Positions 16,973 to 27,192 of a DNA stretch of 64,000 bases are shown in pieces (positions within the stretch are counted from its first letter, which is position 1; every line of letters starts with the position of its first letter). Below the pieces are notes generated by a model that saw nothing but the letters and a program-made list of their open reading frames with translations, was not told the DNA's origin and did not search any database. This DNA comes from Planktothricoides raciborskii GIHE-MW2. GTDB taxonomy: Bacteria; Cyanobacteriota; Cyanobacteriia; Cyanobacteriales; Laspinemataceae. The stretch covers positions 2,777,001 to 2,841,000 of the forward strand of contig NZ_CP159837.1 in NCBI RefSeq assembly GCF_040564635.1, in the 5' to 3' direction. The position numbers were made by a program, and so were the translations under genes.

Positions 16973-17425
16973 TTAGAGTGGTGGCATCCCTAGGAATATA
17001 CCCCCAACCCCTCTTTTTAAGCTAATCTTGTGGGGGTTCGGGGGCAAACCGGCGCCGGAAATAATCAGGTTTACCCCCTGTTCCGCCGAAGTGCGAACTA
17101 GAGTTTCATAATCTCTAGCCACCACCATCACGTTGACGCCGATAATCCCATCGGGACTCAGTTGGCGGGCGGTTTGCAGTTCGTCAATCAACGCCAATCG
17201 ATTGGCCTCAAAAAACTGTTCTCGTCTGATCCGAGGGTTGCTTTCGTTGGGGTCAAAGTAGGGCGAATTTAACCCTAATCCCACCCCGGAGACGACGCCG
17301 ACTCCTCCCGCATTGGCAACGGCAGCGGCCAGATGCGATCCCGAAATGCGGATCCCCATTCCCCCCTGGATGATGGGATAACGGGCGATATGTTGACCAA
17401 TTTGTAGTGAAGGCAATGTTTCCAT
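16973..17425 (-). pseudogene. nitronate monooxygenase / FMN TIM-barrel enzyme, N-terminal fragment
   Basis: 150 aa frame whose first about 130 residues (ARYPIIQGGMGIRISGSHLA, VANAGGVGVVSGVGLG, DGIIGVNVMVVARDYE, VNLIISGAGLPPN) match the N-terminus of 2-nitropropane dioxygenase/nitronate monooxygenase-type flavoproteins. The catalytic His and phosphate-binding half are absent. After GAGLPPN the frame runs into a repeat (PHKISLKRGVGG) and stops 50 bp from the psbA upstream region. It appears to be truncated by the psbA cassette junction. Confidence 0.78.
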
Positions 17426-17518
17426 AGGTTTTTGTCTTCTGGTTTAGGAATATCTTGTGGGTGGTCGGTGAAGCCGTGACTTTAGCCGTTCCTAGTTCAG
17501 TATAAGTATTTTTGTTAA

Positions 17519-17556
17519 GTCATACAACTATATAGTGTAATAGTTATATAAAAGTT
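17519..17556. promoter_or_regulatory. AT-rich inverted motif, possible operator
   Basis: ACAACTATATAGTGTAATAG followed by TTATATAAAA, about 95 bp upstream of the nitronate monooxygenase remnant. The TTATATAAC core resembles the TTATATAACAATATAGCTAT motif upstream of the sulfide:quinone reductase gene at 41286-41313. Common regulation is speculative. Confidence 0.3.
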
Positions 17557-17567
17557 AGCGGACAAAT

Positions 17568-17616
17568 AAACCCGGTTTCTTCAAGAAACCGGGTTGCTTC
17601 AAGAAACCGGGTTGCT
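17568..17616. repeat. dispersed palindromic repeat after hoxH
   Basis: AAACCCGGTTTCTTCAAGAA, then AACCGGGTTGC twice in tandem. Same family as 29037, 32242 and 56482. Located between the hoxH stop and the next gene, it could act as a terminator for the hydrogenase operon. Confidence 0.7.
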
Positions 17617-17620
17617 GAGA

Positions 17621-19045
17621 TTAATCGCGCAAAACTCGATCCAAAACTTGGCCATTTGCCCCAACTAATTCGATATGCAGAGGCATTTGTCCGGCAGCGT
17701 GGGTGGAACAACTCAAGCAAGGATCGTAGCAACGAATCCCCGCTTCTACGCGGTTGAGCATTTCTTCAGGAATGTCATTCCCGTGAATATAATGCTTGGC
17801 AATTTGGGCCACGGTTTTATTCATCGCCAAGTTATTATTGCCGGTGGCAACAATCAGGTTGACTTTTTGCAGCAAACCATTTTCATCTACTTGGTAATGA
17901 TGGAATAAAGTACCCCGTGGGGCTTCGCTGACCCCGATCGCATCCAATTCATTCACTCCACCCGTAGCCCGAACTCGGCTAGAAACCACATCGGGATCGT
18001 TAACTAGCTGTTCAATTTTCTCTAACGAAGCGACGATTTCTAGCAACCGGGCATAGTGATAGAAGAAGGAAGAAGTCGCCACACCACCAGCCCGATCGCG
18101 GAATTCTTGTAACTCGCGATCGGCGAGAGGAGTACCAAAATTAGAGCAAATATTCACCCGCGCCAAAGGCCCAACCCGATAAATCCCATCAGGATAACCC
18201 AAAGGTTTGTAATAGGGGAATTTCAGATAAGACCATTTTTCCACGGACTCACCGATAAAGTCCCGATAATTATCTTCACTCAAATTATCGGCCACAATAT
18301 TGCCTTGACTATCGGTAAAGCGCAGATGACCGCCATAATGTTCCCATTCGCCATTTTTGCCCACTAATCCCATAAATAGGGAGGGGAAATTACCAAACTC
18401 TGCTACTTCTGTGGTCAGTTGATCTAAAAGACGCTTAAACAAACTCAAAGCTGTTTCAATGGTCGCGAAAGATTCTGGTAGGCGATCGCGAATCCACTGG
18501 CATTTTTCGTCATTCAGAGGCGATCGCACCCCACCGGGAACCGCCCAAGCAGCGTGAATCTTTTTCGCCCCCAGCAACTCAATAATCGTTTGGCCAAACT
18601 GCCGCAAACGAATCCCTGCCCTGGCTAAATCCGGGTCTGCCGCCATCAAACCAAACACATTTCGGGTCGCAGGATCGCTATCCCATCCTAACAAAAAGTC
18701 AGGACTACTTAAGTGGAAAAACGACAAAGCATGAGATTGGGTAAACTGGGCCAAATTCATCATGCGCCGCAATTTTTCCGCAGCTACCGGCACCTTCACC
18801 GCCAGAATTTTATCCCCAGTTTTTGCCGCTGCCAACAAATGACTTACTGGACAAATTCCGCAAATCCGAGCGGTAATCCCAGCCATTTCTGTAAAAGGTC
18901 TACCTTCGCAGAACTTCTCAAAACCGCGATATTCGACCACATGAAATCGAACATCATCGACTTCACCGGCATCATCTAGAAAAATCGATATTTTTGCGTG
19001 ACCTTCAATCCGCGTCACCGGATCAATTACTACTGTTTTCGCCAT
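17621..19045 (-). CDS. hoxH: bidirectional [NiFe] hydrogenase large subunit HoxH
   Basis: 474 aa. The nickel ligands are visible in the L1 motif [10 protein letters not shown] (C62, C65) and the L2 motif DPCLSCSTH (C443, C446). The residues after it ([16 protein letters not shown] to the end) form the C-terminal extension removed by the HoxW protease after metal insertion; no hoxW is in the window. The protein holds the NiFe(CN)2CO site and reversibly oxidises H2 with the HoxEFU diaphorase, exchanging electrons with NAD(H) or ferredoxin. Last gene of hoxEFUYH, 119 bp after hoxY. Confidence 0.97.
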   Translation of the reverse strand: MAKTVVIDPVTRIEGHAKISIFLDDAGEVDDVRFHVVEYRGFEKFCEGRPFTEMAGITARICGICPVSHLLAAAKTGDKILAVKVPVAAEKLRRMMNLAQFTQSHALSFFHLSSPDFLLGWDSDPATRNVFGLMAADPDLARAGIRLRQFGQTIIELLGAKKIHAAWAVPGGVRSPLNDEKCQWIRDRLPESFATIETALSLFKRLLDQLTTEVAEFGNFPSLFMGLVGKNGEWEHYGGHLRFTDSQGNIVADNLSEDNYRDFIGESVEKWSYLKFPYYKPLGYPDGIYRVGPLARVNICSNFGTPLADRELQEFRDRAGGVATSSFFYHYARLLEIVASLEKIEQLVNDPDVVSSRVRATGGVNELDAIGVSEAPRGTLFHHYQVDENGLLQKVNLIVATGNNNLAMNKTVAQIAKHYIHGNDIPEEMLNRVEAGIRCYDPCLSCSTHAAGQMPLHIELVGANGQVLDRVLRD

Positions 19046-19164
19046 AATAACTTGCCTGAATTCTTGTGATTTTTAACTGGTTATTTGTTAGTGGTTATTG
19101 GTGGTTTGTGATTGGCACTTTTGCATCAAAAATAACAAATAACCAATAACCCCTAACCAAATTT

Positions 19165-19713
19165 TTAACCAAACTTAATCATTTCTCGTCCTGCCATCAC
19201 GGGTTTTTCGCCATTCAGGAGTGGTGCGATCGCCGCTTTAATCCGAGCCGCATCCGGGGGACAACCGGGCAAATACAAATCTACCGACACCACCTCATGT
19301 ACCGGACTCACCCGGTCAAGTAACTCTGGCACAATCCCCGGTTCATCGGGCAACTGTGGCGTAATATCGCCCAATTCCAGATAACCCCGTTTCAACACAG
19401 GTTCAGCGGAACCCAACATATTCCGCATCGCGGGCACATTCGCCGTCACCGCACAATCCCCAAAAGAAATCAGGAACTTAGTACGTTCTCGAACTAACTT
19501 GAGTAGTTCCAAATTATCTTCATTGGCAACAGCGCCTTCCACCAAACAAACATCAACGTTTTCGGGATATTCTTTGATATCAGACCCCACCGGGCTGTAC
19601 ACCACATCTACATATTTGGCGACTTCAAACAGCCACTCATCCAAGTCTAGAAAAGACATATGACAGCCGGAACAGCCAGCCAGCCAAACCGTAGCAAATC
19701 TTATCTTGTCCAT
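19165..19713 (-). CDS. hoxY: hydrogenase small subunit HoxY
   Basis: 182 aa. C14 and C17 in [13 protein letters not shown], a central Cys in [12 protein letters not shown], and [13 protein letters not shown] near the C-terminus ligate the proximal [4Fe-4S] cluster. No twin-arginine signal, as expected for the cytosolic bidirectional enzyme. Overlaps hoxU by 13 bp. Confidence 0.96.
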   Translation of the reverse strand: MDKIRFATVWLAGCSGCHMSFLDLDEWLFEVAKYVDVVYSPVGSDIKEYPENVDVCLVEGAVANEDNLELLKLVRERTKFLISFGDCAVTANVPAMRNMLGSAEPVLKRGYLELGDITPQLPDEPGIVPELLDRVSPVHEVVSVDLYLPGCPPDAARIKAAIAPLLNGEKPVMAGREMIKFG

Positions 19714-20417
19714 TGCTTATTCTCCCGTGCGTTGACCAAAAATTCGAGTTTGTCGCGATCGTGGGTCATTTCTCCTGTGGTAGAACCCTTACGGAAAATC
19801 GACCCCGTGGGGCAAGCTTCCACGCACTTACCGCAGGAAGTACAAGCATCTACCTCACCCCAAGGTTGATTCAATCCCGTAATCAGACGTGAATTGCCGC
19901 CACGATTTGCCACATCCCAAACGTGCGCCCCTTCAATTTCATCGCACACCCGCACGCACCGTGTACACATAATGCAGCGGTTGTGGTCGATGCCAAACTG
20001 AGCATGAGACATATCCACGTCCCGTTTGGGGAAACGGTACTCAAAGCGGCTGTGATCCATCCCCACTTCGATCGCCAAATCTTGCAACTCACAATTGCCA
20101 TTCGCCACACAAACCGCACAAACATGGTTGCCTTCCGCAAACAGCAACTCCAAAATCATGCGCCGATATTCTTGAAGCTTCGGACTATTTGTATGGATCA
20201 CCATCCCTTCCGTGGGCTGGGTGGTACAAGCGGGCAACAACTTGGGGATCCCTTCCACTTCCACCAAACAAACCCGACAAGCGCCCACATCGGTGATACC
20301 TTCCAAGTGACACAACGTGGGAATCCGAATCCCGGTCTCTCGCGCTACTTGTAGGACTGTTTCCCCCTCGCGAGCGCTGACCATCTCACCATTGATCGTT
20401 AAAGTGATAACTGACAT
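19701..20417 (-). CDS. hoxU: hydrogenase diaphorase subunit HoxU (iron-sulfur)
   Basis: 238 aa. N-terminal [2Fe-2S] ferredoxin-like domain ([19 protein letters not shown]), a Cys/His cluster region ([20 protein letters not shown]), and two [4Fe-4S] motifs ([14 protein letters not shown] and [15 protein letters not shown]). Homologous to the NuoG N-terminus; it relays electrons between HoxF and HoxY. Overlaps hoxY, 151 bp from hoxF. Confidence 0.96.
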   Translation of the reverse strand: MSVITLTINGEMVSAREGETVLQVARETGIRIPTLCHLEGITDVGACRVCLVEVEGIPKLLPACTTQPTEGMVIHTNSPKLQEYRRMILELLFAEGNHVCAVCVANGNCELQDLAIEVGMDHSRFEYRFPKRDVDMSHAQFGIDHNRCIMCTRCVRVCDEIEGAHVWDVANRGGNSRLITGLNQPWGEVDACTSCGKCVEACPTGSIFRKGSTTGEMTHDRDKLEFLVNARENKQWTR

Positions 20418-20429
20418 AAGACCTAATTT

Positions 20430-20568
20430 CTCCTTTTATTTGTTATTGGTTAATTGTTGTTGGTTATTTGTTGTTAGTGATTCGTTATTCGTTATTCGTT
20501 ATTTGGTACAGTTTCCCCCCACCAACCAAAGAATCCCTACCCAACAACCAACAACCACCAGCCAATAA
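20430..20568. repeat. heptanucleotide STRR sequence in the hox operon
   Basis: Runs of GTTATTG/GTTATTC-type heptamers (about 20450-20505) face complementary CCAACAACCAACAACCACCA further on, able to form a long imperfect hairpin between hoxF and hoxU. Similar GTTATT repeats lie between hoxY and hoxH (about 19080-19160), at 49136-49185 and around 50180-50205 and 50430-50465. Confidence 0.65.
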
Positions 20569-22188
20569 CTAACAACTCACTGCCACTTTTCCATTAGGAC
20601 TGTCCTGAAGCAGCACTAAATACTCATCGCGGAAATAGCGGAGGGTACTGAGGATCGGGTTCGGTGCGCTCATCCCCAGTCCACACAAGCTGGTTTCTTT
20701 GACCATCAGGCAGAGGGCTTCTAATTTTTCGATATCTGCCAAAGTTGCTTGTCCCTTGAGGATTTTGGTCAGGGCTTCGTGCATTTGCACTGTACCCGCA
20801 CGGCAAGGAATACATTTACCGCAGGATTCTTCCCGGCAGAACTCCATATAGAATTGCGCCACGTCTACCATGTTGGTGTTTTGATCCATGACCACCATAC
20901 CGCCGGAACCCATCATCGAACCCAGTTTGGTCAGGGAATCGTAATCCACGGGCGTATCGAGCAAATGAGCCGGAATACAACCACCGGAAGGGCCGCCGGT
21001 TTGCACCGCTTTGACGCTGCCATTGGGAACGCCGCCGCCCATTTCTTCCACAATTTCCCGCAGGGTAATCCCCATCGGCACTTCAATCAGGCCATTGTTG
21101 CGGATTTTGCCCGTGAGGGCGAAAATTTTCGTGCCTTTGCTCTTTTCGGTGCCAATGCTGGCATACCACTCGGCCCCTTTATTAATAATCGTGGCAATAT
21201 TGGCAAAGGTTTCCACGTTGTTAATCAGGGTGGGACATTCCCATAGTCCTGACTGGGCCGGGTAGGGAGGACGAGGACGAGGATTGCCCCGTTCGCCTTC
21301 CACGGAGGCGATCAGAGCGGTTTCTTCCCCACAGACAAAGGCTCCCGCCCCCATGCGAATATCAATTTTGAAGTCAAACGGTGAGCCAAAGATTTGACTG
21401 CCTAGGACACCATATTTCTTGCCTTGTTGAATGGCTTTTTCTAAGCGTTTGATCGCCAGGGGATATTCCGCCCGCACATAGATAAACCCGTGGTTGGCAC
21501 CCAAAGCATAACCGGCGATCGCCATCCCTTCGATGACCAAATGGGGGTCACTTTCTAGGACACTGCGATCCATAAACGCACCAGGGTCGCCTTCATCTCC
21601 ATTGCAGACCACATATTTCTGATCTCCGGGCATCTTCGCCACCGTTGCCCACTTCAGACCCGTGGGAAAACCCCCGCCCCCACGTCCGCGCAATCCACTC
21701 TTGGTAATTTCCTGCACCACTTCCGCAGGACTCATGTCATGGATCACCTTATATAAAGACTCATAACCACCCACGGCAATATATTCTTCAATCCGTTCTG
21801 GGTCAATTTTGCCGCTATTTTCTCTGACAATCTGAACTTGACGGCTAAAAAATGGGTGATTCGGGTCGCCTTTAAGCAAGTCTGCTTCCGTATTGTTTTT
21901 CAGGGCGTCAATAATCAGGGTGGCTTGTTCTGGCTTCACCTCTTCATACAAAATATTGTCTGGGTCAATTTGGACTAATGGCCCGCGACCGCAAAAGCCC
22001 ATGCAGCCAACCCCGACCACTTCCACCGTCGCATCTAAGCCCGCTTCGGTGGCGGCGGTTTCCAGATTTTTCTTCAGTTCCACTGAATTAGACGCTTGGC
22101 AACCCGTCGATGTACAGCAATGTACCCGAATGTTCTTCTGTCTTGCCCGTTCTTTAGCGGCTATTTCACGCAGTTCAATTAAATCCAT
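20569..22188 (-). CDS. hoxF: hydrogenase diaphorase subunit HoxF (FMN, NADH-binding)
   Basis: 539 aa. N-terminal thioredoxin-like [2Fe-2S] domain ([25 protein letters not shown]), then the NuoF-like core with the glycine-rich NADH/FMN loop [16 protein letters not shown] and GNVETF-type region [10 protein letters not shown], ending in the [4Fe-4S] motif [15 protein letters not shown] with a fourth Cys in KETSLCGLG. It is the NAD(H)/ferredoxin-reacting entry of the hydrogenase. ATG at 22188; 58 bp after hoxE. Confidence 0.97.
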   Translation of the reverse strand: MDLIELREIAAKERARQKNIRVHCCTSTGCQASNSVELKKNLETAATEAGLDATVEVVGVGCMGFCGRGPLVQIDPDNILYEEVKPEQATLIIDALKNNTEADLLKGDPNHPFFSRQVQIVRENSGKIDPERIEEYIAVGGYESLYKVIHDMSPAEVVQEITKSGLRGRGGGGFPTGLKWATVAKMPGDQKYVVCNGDEGDPGAFMDRSVLESDPHLVIEGMAIAGYALGANHGFIYVRAEYPLAIKRLEKAIQQGKKYGVLGSQIFGSPFDFKIDIRMGAGAFVCGEETALIASVEGERGNPRPRPPYPAQSGLWECPTLINNVETFANIATIINKGAEWYASIGTEKSKGTKIFALTGKIRNNGLIEVPMGITLREIVEEMGGGVPNGSVKAVQTGGPSGGCIPAHLLDTPVDYDSLTKLGSMMGSGGMVVMDQNTNMVDVAQFYMEFCREESCGKCIPCRAGTVQMHEALTKILKGQATLADIEKLEALCLMVKETSLCGLGMSAPNPILSTLRYFRDEYLVLLQDSPNGKVAVSC

Positions 22189-22246
22189 ATTACTTACTCC
22201 TCTGTTTCAATTCCTCGGCAAAATTCAGGAGGTGATGTTCTTTCTA

Positions 22247-22780
22247 TCATTCAGTTTTCTGGTATTGCGCCAGTCGATTCACCACCACTTCTGGAGTTTG
22301 TTTACTCGCCACTGTGCCGTCAAAAACCACCGCCGGGGCAATGCCACAAGCCCCAATACACCGGGCGGCCATCACCGATACCTGGCCATCGGGGGTTGTT
22401 TCACCGGGGCGAATGCCGAATTTCTGCTCAATTTCTTTGACAATTTCACCCCCACCTTTGACATAACAAGCAGTGCCCAAGCAAACGACGCAAGTATGCG
22501 CCCCACTGGGTTTCAGGGTGAAGAGATGGTAAAAGGTCGCCACGCCATATACACGACTCAGGGGCAGTTTCAGACCTCTTGCTACATAGAGCAATACATC
22601 TTCTTCTAGGTAGCCAAAAGCTTCTTGAGCTTTATGCAATACCTCAATCAACGCATCTTGACGATATTGATTCCGCTTCATCGTCATGTCTAGCACTTTG
22701 AAGCGTTTATCCCCGCTAGGATGGTCTGATGGGCTTTTTTTGGCTTTGGCCGCTTCACTTTTCACTTCTTTAGATTGCAT
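22247..22780 (-). CDS. hoxE: hydrogenase subunit HoxE (NuoE-like)
   Basis: 177 aa. NuoE-type fold with [2Fe-2S] cysteines in [14 protein letters not shown] and [12 protein letters not shown], and the helix [16 protein letters not shown]. The N-terminal about 30 residues are Lys/Ser-rich. First gene of the minus-strand hoxEFUYH operon; the upstream 0.95 kb is non-coding up to the divergent psbA copy 3. Confidence 0.96.
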   Translation of the reverse strand: MQSKEVKSEAAKAKKSPSDHPSGDKRFKVLDMTMKRNQYRQDALIEVLHKAQEAFGYLEEDVLLYVARGLKLPLSRVYGVATFYHLFTLKPSGAHTCVVCLGTACYVKGGGEIVKEIEQKFGIRPGETTPDGQVSVMAARCIGACGIAPAVVFDGTVASKQTPEVVVNRLAQYQKTE

Positions 22781-23635
22781 AGCTAATTTAGTCCTTTGTT
22801 TCGCTCGAAATAAGGGATTCTATGGGTCGCGATCGGGTAATGCTTCTCTATTAGGTTGACCGCGTAAATTACCCGTTGAGAAAGATTTCCACTTCCCATG
22901 TTGAGTCGGTATTTATCTCCCCAGATAATCGTTTATGGTTTTAACCTCCTAGCTAATTGAGGCGGTTGAGACAGGTTTTTCATTATGCTCAAACTTCTGG
23001 TTGACTGCTCACTCTATATCCTGACATATTTTTTAGGAATATATTGCCTGATTCCAGAATGTTTTTATAATTTATCCGTTAAATTTTCTCCCCGCTGGTT
23101 ATTCGATCGATCTGATTTTTTGCCGATTTATTAGTTAAATTCCTCTGACATTAGATTTTTTGTAAGCTATTCTATGAATTATAGTCAAAACCATTCCCTA
23201 AACAGATTAAATTATGTGAAGTAATATGAGATACAGACATCGGCTTGATTTATTTATATTTTCAGTTTTGCCAGTTGAAAAACTTAAGATTTGTTTAAGA
23301 TTTATTTCAAAAAAACAACATGGTTGTTGTTTAATCTCTGCTTTTGGTTAAGACAGTTTTTCTCTATTTTTGACTGACTCAGCTTGTGTCATGTATTCAT
23401 CAAAAACAAGGGGAAATCATGGATGGGGATTTATTTTTTCTGTTGATTTGCCCGCTTTTTTGCGACCCCGAGAGTGATTCACCACAACCCAGCCTTCAGT
23501 AAAATATGATTCACGGGCAAATTCAGCCATGATTCCCTAGCGGCGATCGCGCCCCTGGTTTCGATGGAAATAGGCGATCGCGCTTTAATCAAAAAAACTT
23601 ACTCTTTACATAAAAAAGCTTAATCTTAATCAGGG
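22781..23635. other. long intergenic region between hoxE and psbA copy 3
   Basis: AT-rich, about 850 bp, no credible gene. It must hold the hox promoter and the far-upstream control region of psbA copy 3. HIP1 octamers at about 23540-23590. A TTTACA...AAGCTTAA stretch (23615-23631) looks like a degraded version of the promoter seen in the other psbA copies. Confidence 0.5.
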
Positions 23636-23664
23636 TTGAAATGTAAAGAATTGTGTGTTATATT
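23636..23664 (+). promoter_or_regulatory. psbA copy 3 promoter, different from the other copies
   Basis: TTGAAA (23636-23641), 17-bp spacer, TATATT (23659-23664), giving a longer leader with a small TGGGC...GCCCA hairpin at 23669-23687. It replaces the TTTACA/TAATCT boxes of copies 1, 2 and 4. The last part of the leader (ACATAGCACTCATAAA) is still shared. Confidence 0.7.
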
Positions 23665-23728
23665 AAAAATGGGCAAACAAAAAGCCCAATAAATAGAACC
23701 TAGAAAAATACATAGCACTCATAAACAC

Positions 23729-24811
23729 ATGACCACTACTCTGCAACAGCGCGAGAGCGCTTCTCTGTGGCAGCGCTTCTGCTCCTGGGTCACGAGCACC
23801 GATAACCGCCTGTATGTGGGCTGGTTCGGCGTCCTGATGATCCCCACCCTTTTGACCGCAACCATCTGCTACATCATTGCTTTCGTCGCTGCTCCTCCAG
23901 TGGACATCGACGGTATCCGTGAACCTGTGGCGGGTTCCTTACTGTTAGGCAACAACATCATCTCTGGTGCCGTTGTTCCTTCCAGCAATGCGATCGGTCT
24001 GCACTTCTACCCCATTTGGGAAGCCGCTTCTCTCGATGAGTGGCTGTACAATGGTGGCCCATACCAGTTAGTGATTTTCCACTTCCTGATCGGCATCTTC
24101 TGCTACATGGGTCGTGAGTGGGAATTGTCCTACCGCTTGGGTATGCGTCCTTGGATCTGCGTCGCTTACAGCGCTCCTGTGGCTGCTGCCAGCGCCGTGT
24201 TCCTGATCTACCCCATCGGTCAAGGTTCTTTCTCCGATGGTATGCCTCTGGGTATCTCTGGAACCTTCAACTTTATGTTGGTATTCCAAGCTGAACACAA
24301 CATCCTGATGCACCCCTTCCATATGTTAGGTGTGGCCGGTGTGTTCGGTGGCGCTCTGTTCTCCGCTATGCACGGTTCTTTGGTGACTTCTTCTTTGGTT
24401 CGTGAAACCACCGAAGTTGAATCTCAAAACTATGGTTACAAGTTCGGTCAAGAAGAAGAAACCTACAACATCGTTGCCGCTCACGGTTACTTTGGTCGTT
24501 TAATCTTCCAATATGCTTCCTTCAACAACAGCCGCTCTCTGCACTTCTTCTTGGGTGCATGGCCGGTGATTGGGATCTGGTTCACCGCTCTGGGTGTGTC
24601 CACGATGGCCTTCAACCTGAACGGTTTCAACTTCAACCAATCTATTGTTGACTCTCAAGGTCGCGTAATCAACACCTGGGCTGATGTGATCAACCGCGCT
24701 AACCTGGGTATGGAAGTGATGCACGAGCGTAATGCTCACAACTTCCCCTTAGACTTAGCTGCTGGTGAAGCTGCTCCTGTGGCTTTGAGTGCTCCTCAAA
24801 TCAATGGCTAA
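23729..24811 (+). CDS. psbA: photosystem II D1 protein, copy 3
   Basis: 360 aa, apparently identical in protein sequence to the other three copies, with Glu130. Synonymous sites differ from copies 1, 2 and 4. It is head-to-head with the hydrogenase operon, and tail-to-tail with an NTPase gene with a hicAB pair between. Its promoter is distinct from those of the other copies, so its expression is probably controlled differently. Confidence 0.98.
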   Translation: MTTTLQQRESASLWQRFCSWVTSTDNRLYVGWFGVLMIPTLLTATICYIIAFVAAPPVDIDGIREPVAGSLLLGNNIISGAVVPSSNAIGLHFYPIWEAASLDEWLYNGGPYQLVIFHFLIGIFCYMGREWELSYRLGMRPWICVAYSAPVAAASAVFLIYPIGQGSFSDGMPLGISGTFNFMLVFQAEHNILMHPFHMLGVAGVFGGALFSAMHGSLVTSSLVRETTEVESQNYGYKFGQEEETYNIVAAHGYFGRLIFQYASFNNSRSLHFFLGAWPVIGIWFTALGVSTMAFNLNGFNFNQSIVDSQGRVINTWADVINRANLGMEVMHERNAHNFPLDLAAGEAAPVALSAPQING

Positions 24812-24837
24812 TTCTTAGCTAATTTAGCTAAATAAAT

Positions 24838-24873
24838 AAAAAAACGCTCTCCTTAAAAGGGGGGCGTTTTTTT
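24838..24873. terminator. psbA copy 3 terminator
   Basis: AAAAAAACGCTCTCC...GGGGGGCGTTTTTTT hairpin 27 bp after the stop codon; same structure as the other psbA terminators. Confidence 0.85.
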
Positions 24874-24954
24874 GTTTGGGGGTATGGCTTTGGTCATTAC
24901 CCCAGCTAGAACAGGAAATTAAAATATAATGGTGAAAACAAGCTTTGTGCGCTT

Positions 24955-25176
24955 ATGCCAAAAAAAATTCGAGAATTGAAAAGCCTGTTGCTAAAAGCAG
25001 GATTTATTTGCCAACCTGCCAAAGGTAGCCACAGCAAATGGAAGCATCCTAAATTGTCACAGGCGATCGTTATAGCTGGTCAAGATGGCAGTGATGCTAA
25101 AATTTATTTGGAAAAACAAGTGAATGAAGCTTTAGCAGAACTGAAAAAACTGGAAGATGAGGAGGCAGGAGAATGA
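24955..25176 (+). CDS. hicA: HicA-family mRNA interferase toxin
   Basis: 73 aa, double-stranded RNA-binding-like HicA fold. The catalytic His lies in GSHSKWKHP (residues 24-32), within AGFICQPAKGSHSKW. It blocks translation by cleaving mRNA when free of HicB. It overlaps hicB by 4 bp (ATGA), so the pair is coupled. It is inserted between psbA copy 3 and NTPase copy 2, a position empty in the other two cassettes. Confidence 0.88.
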   Translation: MPKKIRELKSLLLKAGFICQPAKGSHSKWKHPKLSQAIVIAGQDGSDAKIYLEKQVNEALAELKKLEDEEAGE

Positions 25177-25397
25177 ACTATACGGTGATTATTCAGTGGT
25201 CACAAGAAGATGAATGTTTTGTTGTGTTTCTCCCTGAATTTGAAGATGTGATGCAACCTGTCACTCATGGAGAGTCTTATGAAGCGGCGATTAAAAATGC
25301 TCAAGAGGTCATAGATTTATTGATTTCTAGTTATCGCGAAGAGGGCAAACCTTTACCAGCGATGAAGAATTTAGAGCGCTTAATTAAGGCGGCATAA
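25173..25397 (+). CDS. hicB: HicB-family antitoxin
   Basis: 74 aa. Partial RNase H-like HicB fold: YTVIIQWSQEDECFVVFLPE, HGESYEAAIKNAQEVIDLLI, REEGKPLPA. No C-terminal DNA-binding domain, so autoregulation would need HicA or another factor. The ATG overlaps the hicA stop. Confidence 0.88.
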   Translation: MNYTVIIQWSQEDECFVVFLPEFEDVMQPVTHGESYEAAIKNAQEVIDLLISSYREEGKPLPAMKNLERLIKAA

Positions 25398-25539
25398 ATA
25401 AAATGAGAAAACAGCATGAAACGAGTTTGTTGCGTAATCTTAGTAGAGATTCGTAGGTTGGGTTGAAGCATGAAACCCAACATTTATCATAGCGCAAGTT
25501 GTGTTTCGTCCCAAGGCTAACCCGACAGGATTTGAGGAT

Positions 25540-26940
25540 TTAATCATTGTAGTTCACATAGATGTACTGTTTAAAGACAGGATTCAGTTGAAACTGCGAT
25601 CGCCCTCCCGTGGTCACTTTTTCGACTAAGCCCCGTCTGCCTAAAGATTGCATAGCTTCGGTTAATTCTGATTTGGCAAATTCCCGTAATCCAGGTGGTT
25701 GAGAAATATCTACCGCTTCATATTCTGAAAACCTGGATATGACTTTTTTTTCTAACTCCGATAAACGGTCTAAGTGAGATTCGAGAATTGGGGATAAGTC
25801 GCCGATAAATATCTCCTCTTGGTCGGCTAAAAATAAGGAAACGCTACCATCAAATAGTTCTAATATCGTTGAGGCGATGATATTTAACCAGGTGGGATGA
25901 CCTTGATAGAGGTTGATTAATTCTGGCCATTTTTCTGAATCGGTTAATCCGTGTTCTTTCAAAATTTCTTCAGCATCCGCTGATAATCCTTTCAAGTTTA
26001 AGGTGCGGGTGGATTGTTTTTCGCCTTGTAAAGTGGCGATTTCTCTGGGTTTTTCCCAACTGAGGAGAATCACGGAACTTTGATGATGGTTTTTGGCGAT
26101 TTGTTGCCAGAATTGGCCATATTCTTTATGTTCGGTTAAGTATTGACCGGCAAGGAACCCGCTTTGAAAAAGATTTTGCAGGTCATCGAGGATGACTAAA
26201 CAGCGCGAGTTACGAAAGTAATCAATTATTGTGGGTAATGGGGGATTTTGTGACTGGGAAAAAAATTGTTGCAGTTGGTTTTTTAGGGAGGAAAGGTTGG
26301 GAGTTTCTGTGAGACTTTTCCAAATAATATAGTCAAATTCAGGCTTGATTTGTTCGATGAGTTGCCTGGTTAGTACGCTTTTGCCAATGCCACTGAGTCC
26401 ATAGATGGTAATTAAGCGGATCTGGTCTTGTAAGATCCACTGTTTGAGGGTATTTAGTTCGGTGGTGCGGTTGTAAAAGTCCGTGAGGTCTGGTGCGTCG
26501 GTTAGGTCGATAATGGGTGAAGGATTTTGGGTGGGGGAAGAGTGAGGAGAAGAGTGAGGGGAAGAGTCAGGGGAAGAAGGCGATCGGGGTTGTACATCTT
26601 TAATAGTTTGTATTGATTGGTTACAAATAACATTATCAATTTGTAAGAAAGATTCATGTAAATGAGAAATCTTAGAAACCCGATGTTTTTTCTCTACCTT
26701 GGAACGAAAGTTATATTTATTCAGGTCTTTCCCTAATTCTTCCCGCAACTTATCCCATAACTTAGCGGCTTCTTTTTTAACGTGAGATTCACTGCACTTA
26801 TACTCTGTAGCAATTTGAGGATATTTTTTACCTGACCACACCCCCGTCAGTATAGCCTCCTCTATAGATGTCAGATTTTCTCCAGTTTTATCAAGTATCA
26901 ACCGATCCGCCCATTGTAATATATCTTCAACATTCTTCAT
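25540..26940 (-). CDS. HTH-STAND (NB-ARC-like) NTPase, copy 2
   Basis: 466 aa from the ATG at 26940. A longer frame to 27012 exists, but its first 24 codons overlap the promoter and operator repeats, and the paralogues start at the equivalent MKN. Architecture as copy 1: HTH domain (ILTGVWSGKKYPQIATEY), variable linker (KISHLHESFLQIDN), Ser/Pro linker, P-loop GLSGIGKS, Walker B LVILDD. The C-terminus differs (NPVFKQYIYVNYND). Convergent with psbA copy 3 across hicAB; divergent from the 27193-28518 gene pair. Confidence 0.82.
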   Translation of the reverse strand: MKNVEDILQWADRLILDKTGENLTSIEEAILTGVWSGKKYPQIATEYKCSESHVKKEAAKLWDKLREELGKDLNKYNFRSKVEKKHRVSKISHLHESFLQIDNVICNQSIQTIKDVQPRSPSSPDSSPHSSPHSSPTQNPSPIIDLTDAPDLTDFYNRTTELNTLKQWILQDQIRLITIYGLSGIGKSVLTRQLIEQIKPEFDYIIWKSLTETPNLSSLKNQLQQFFSQSQNPPLPTIIDYFRNSRCLVILDDLQNLFQSGFLAGQYLTEHKEYGQFWQQIAKNHHQSSVILLSWEKPREIATLQGEKQSTRTLNLKGLSADAEEILKEHGLTDSEKWPELINLYQGHPTWLNIIASTILELFDGSVSLFLADQEEIFIGDLSPILESHLDRLSELEKKVISRFSEYEAVDISQPPGLREFAKSELTEAMQSLGRRGLVEKVTTGGRSQFQLNPVFKQYIYVNYND

Positions 26941-26978
26941 ATTTGGATACAAATAGAGATATTTTTTAATTTTTTTCA

Positions 26979-27030
26979 AAAATATCCTACCGAATCCTAC
27001 TTTGTCAACCAAATCCTACCAAATCCTACT
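26979..27030 (-). promoter_or_regulatory. NTPase promoter with tandem 10-bp operator repeats, copy 2
   Basis: Minus strand: GTAGGATTTG twice (27011-27030), TTGACA (27003-27008), then GTAGGATTCGGTAGGA filling the 18-bp spacer, and TATTTT (26979-26984). Same layout as 14105-14165 and 55879-55935. Confidence 0.72.
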
Positions 27031-27192
27031 AAATTCCGTCAGGATAATTAGACAAAGTGTGTACCAAATGTACTGTTTTAGGCTTGTCGCATATAAATGT
27101 TACAGGATAAAATTAGGGAAACGGCCAGTAAAACCTTTAGGACAATTCTGGCATCTCAAAAATTATTATTTACTCCAATAAAGGAGGATTGA

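Noticed and set aside
20430-20568. CRISPR-like array
   Set aside because: The repeats are 7-bp GTTATTG-type units without spacers of regular length; they are STRR sequences. No CRISPR array or cas gene was seen anywhere in the window.
24955-25397. hicAB as part of the core psbA-NTPase cassette
   Set aside because: The other two cassettes have no hicAB between the convergent genes, so it is best seen as a separate insertion.
26941-27012. 24-codon extension of NTPase copy 2
   Set aside because: It covers the -10 box and operator repeats; both paralogues start at the equivalent internal Met.
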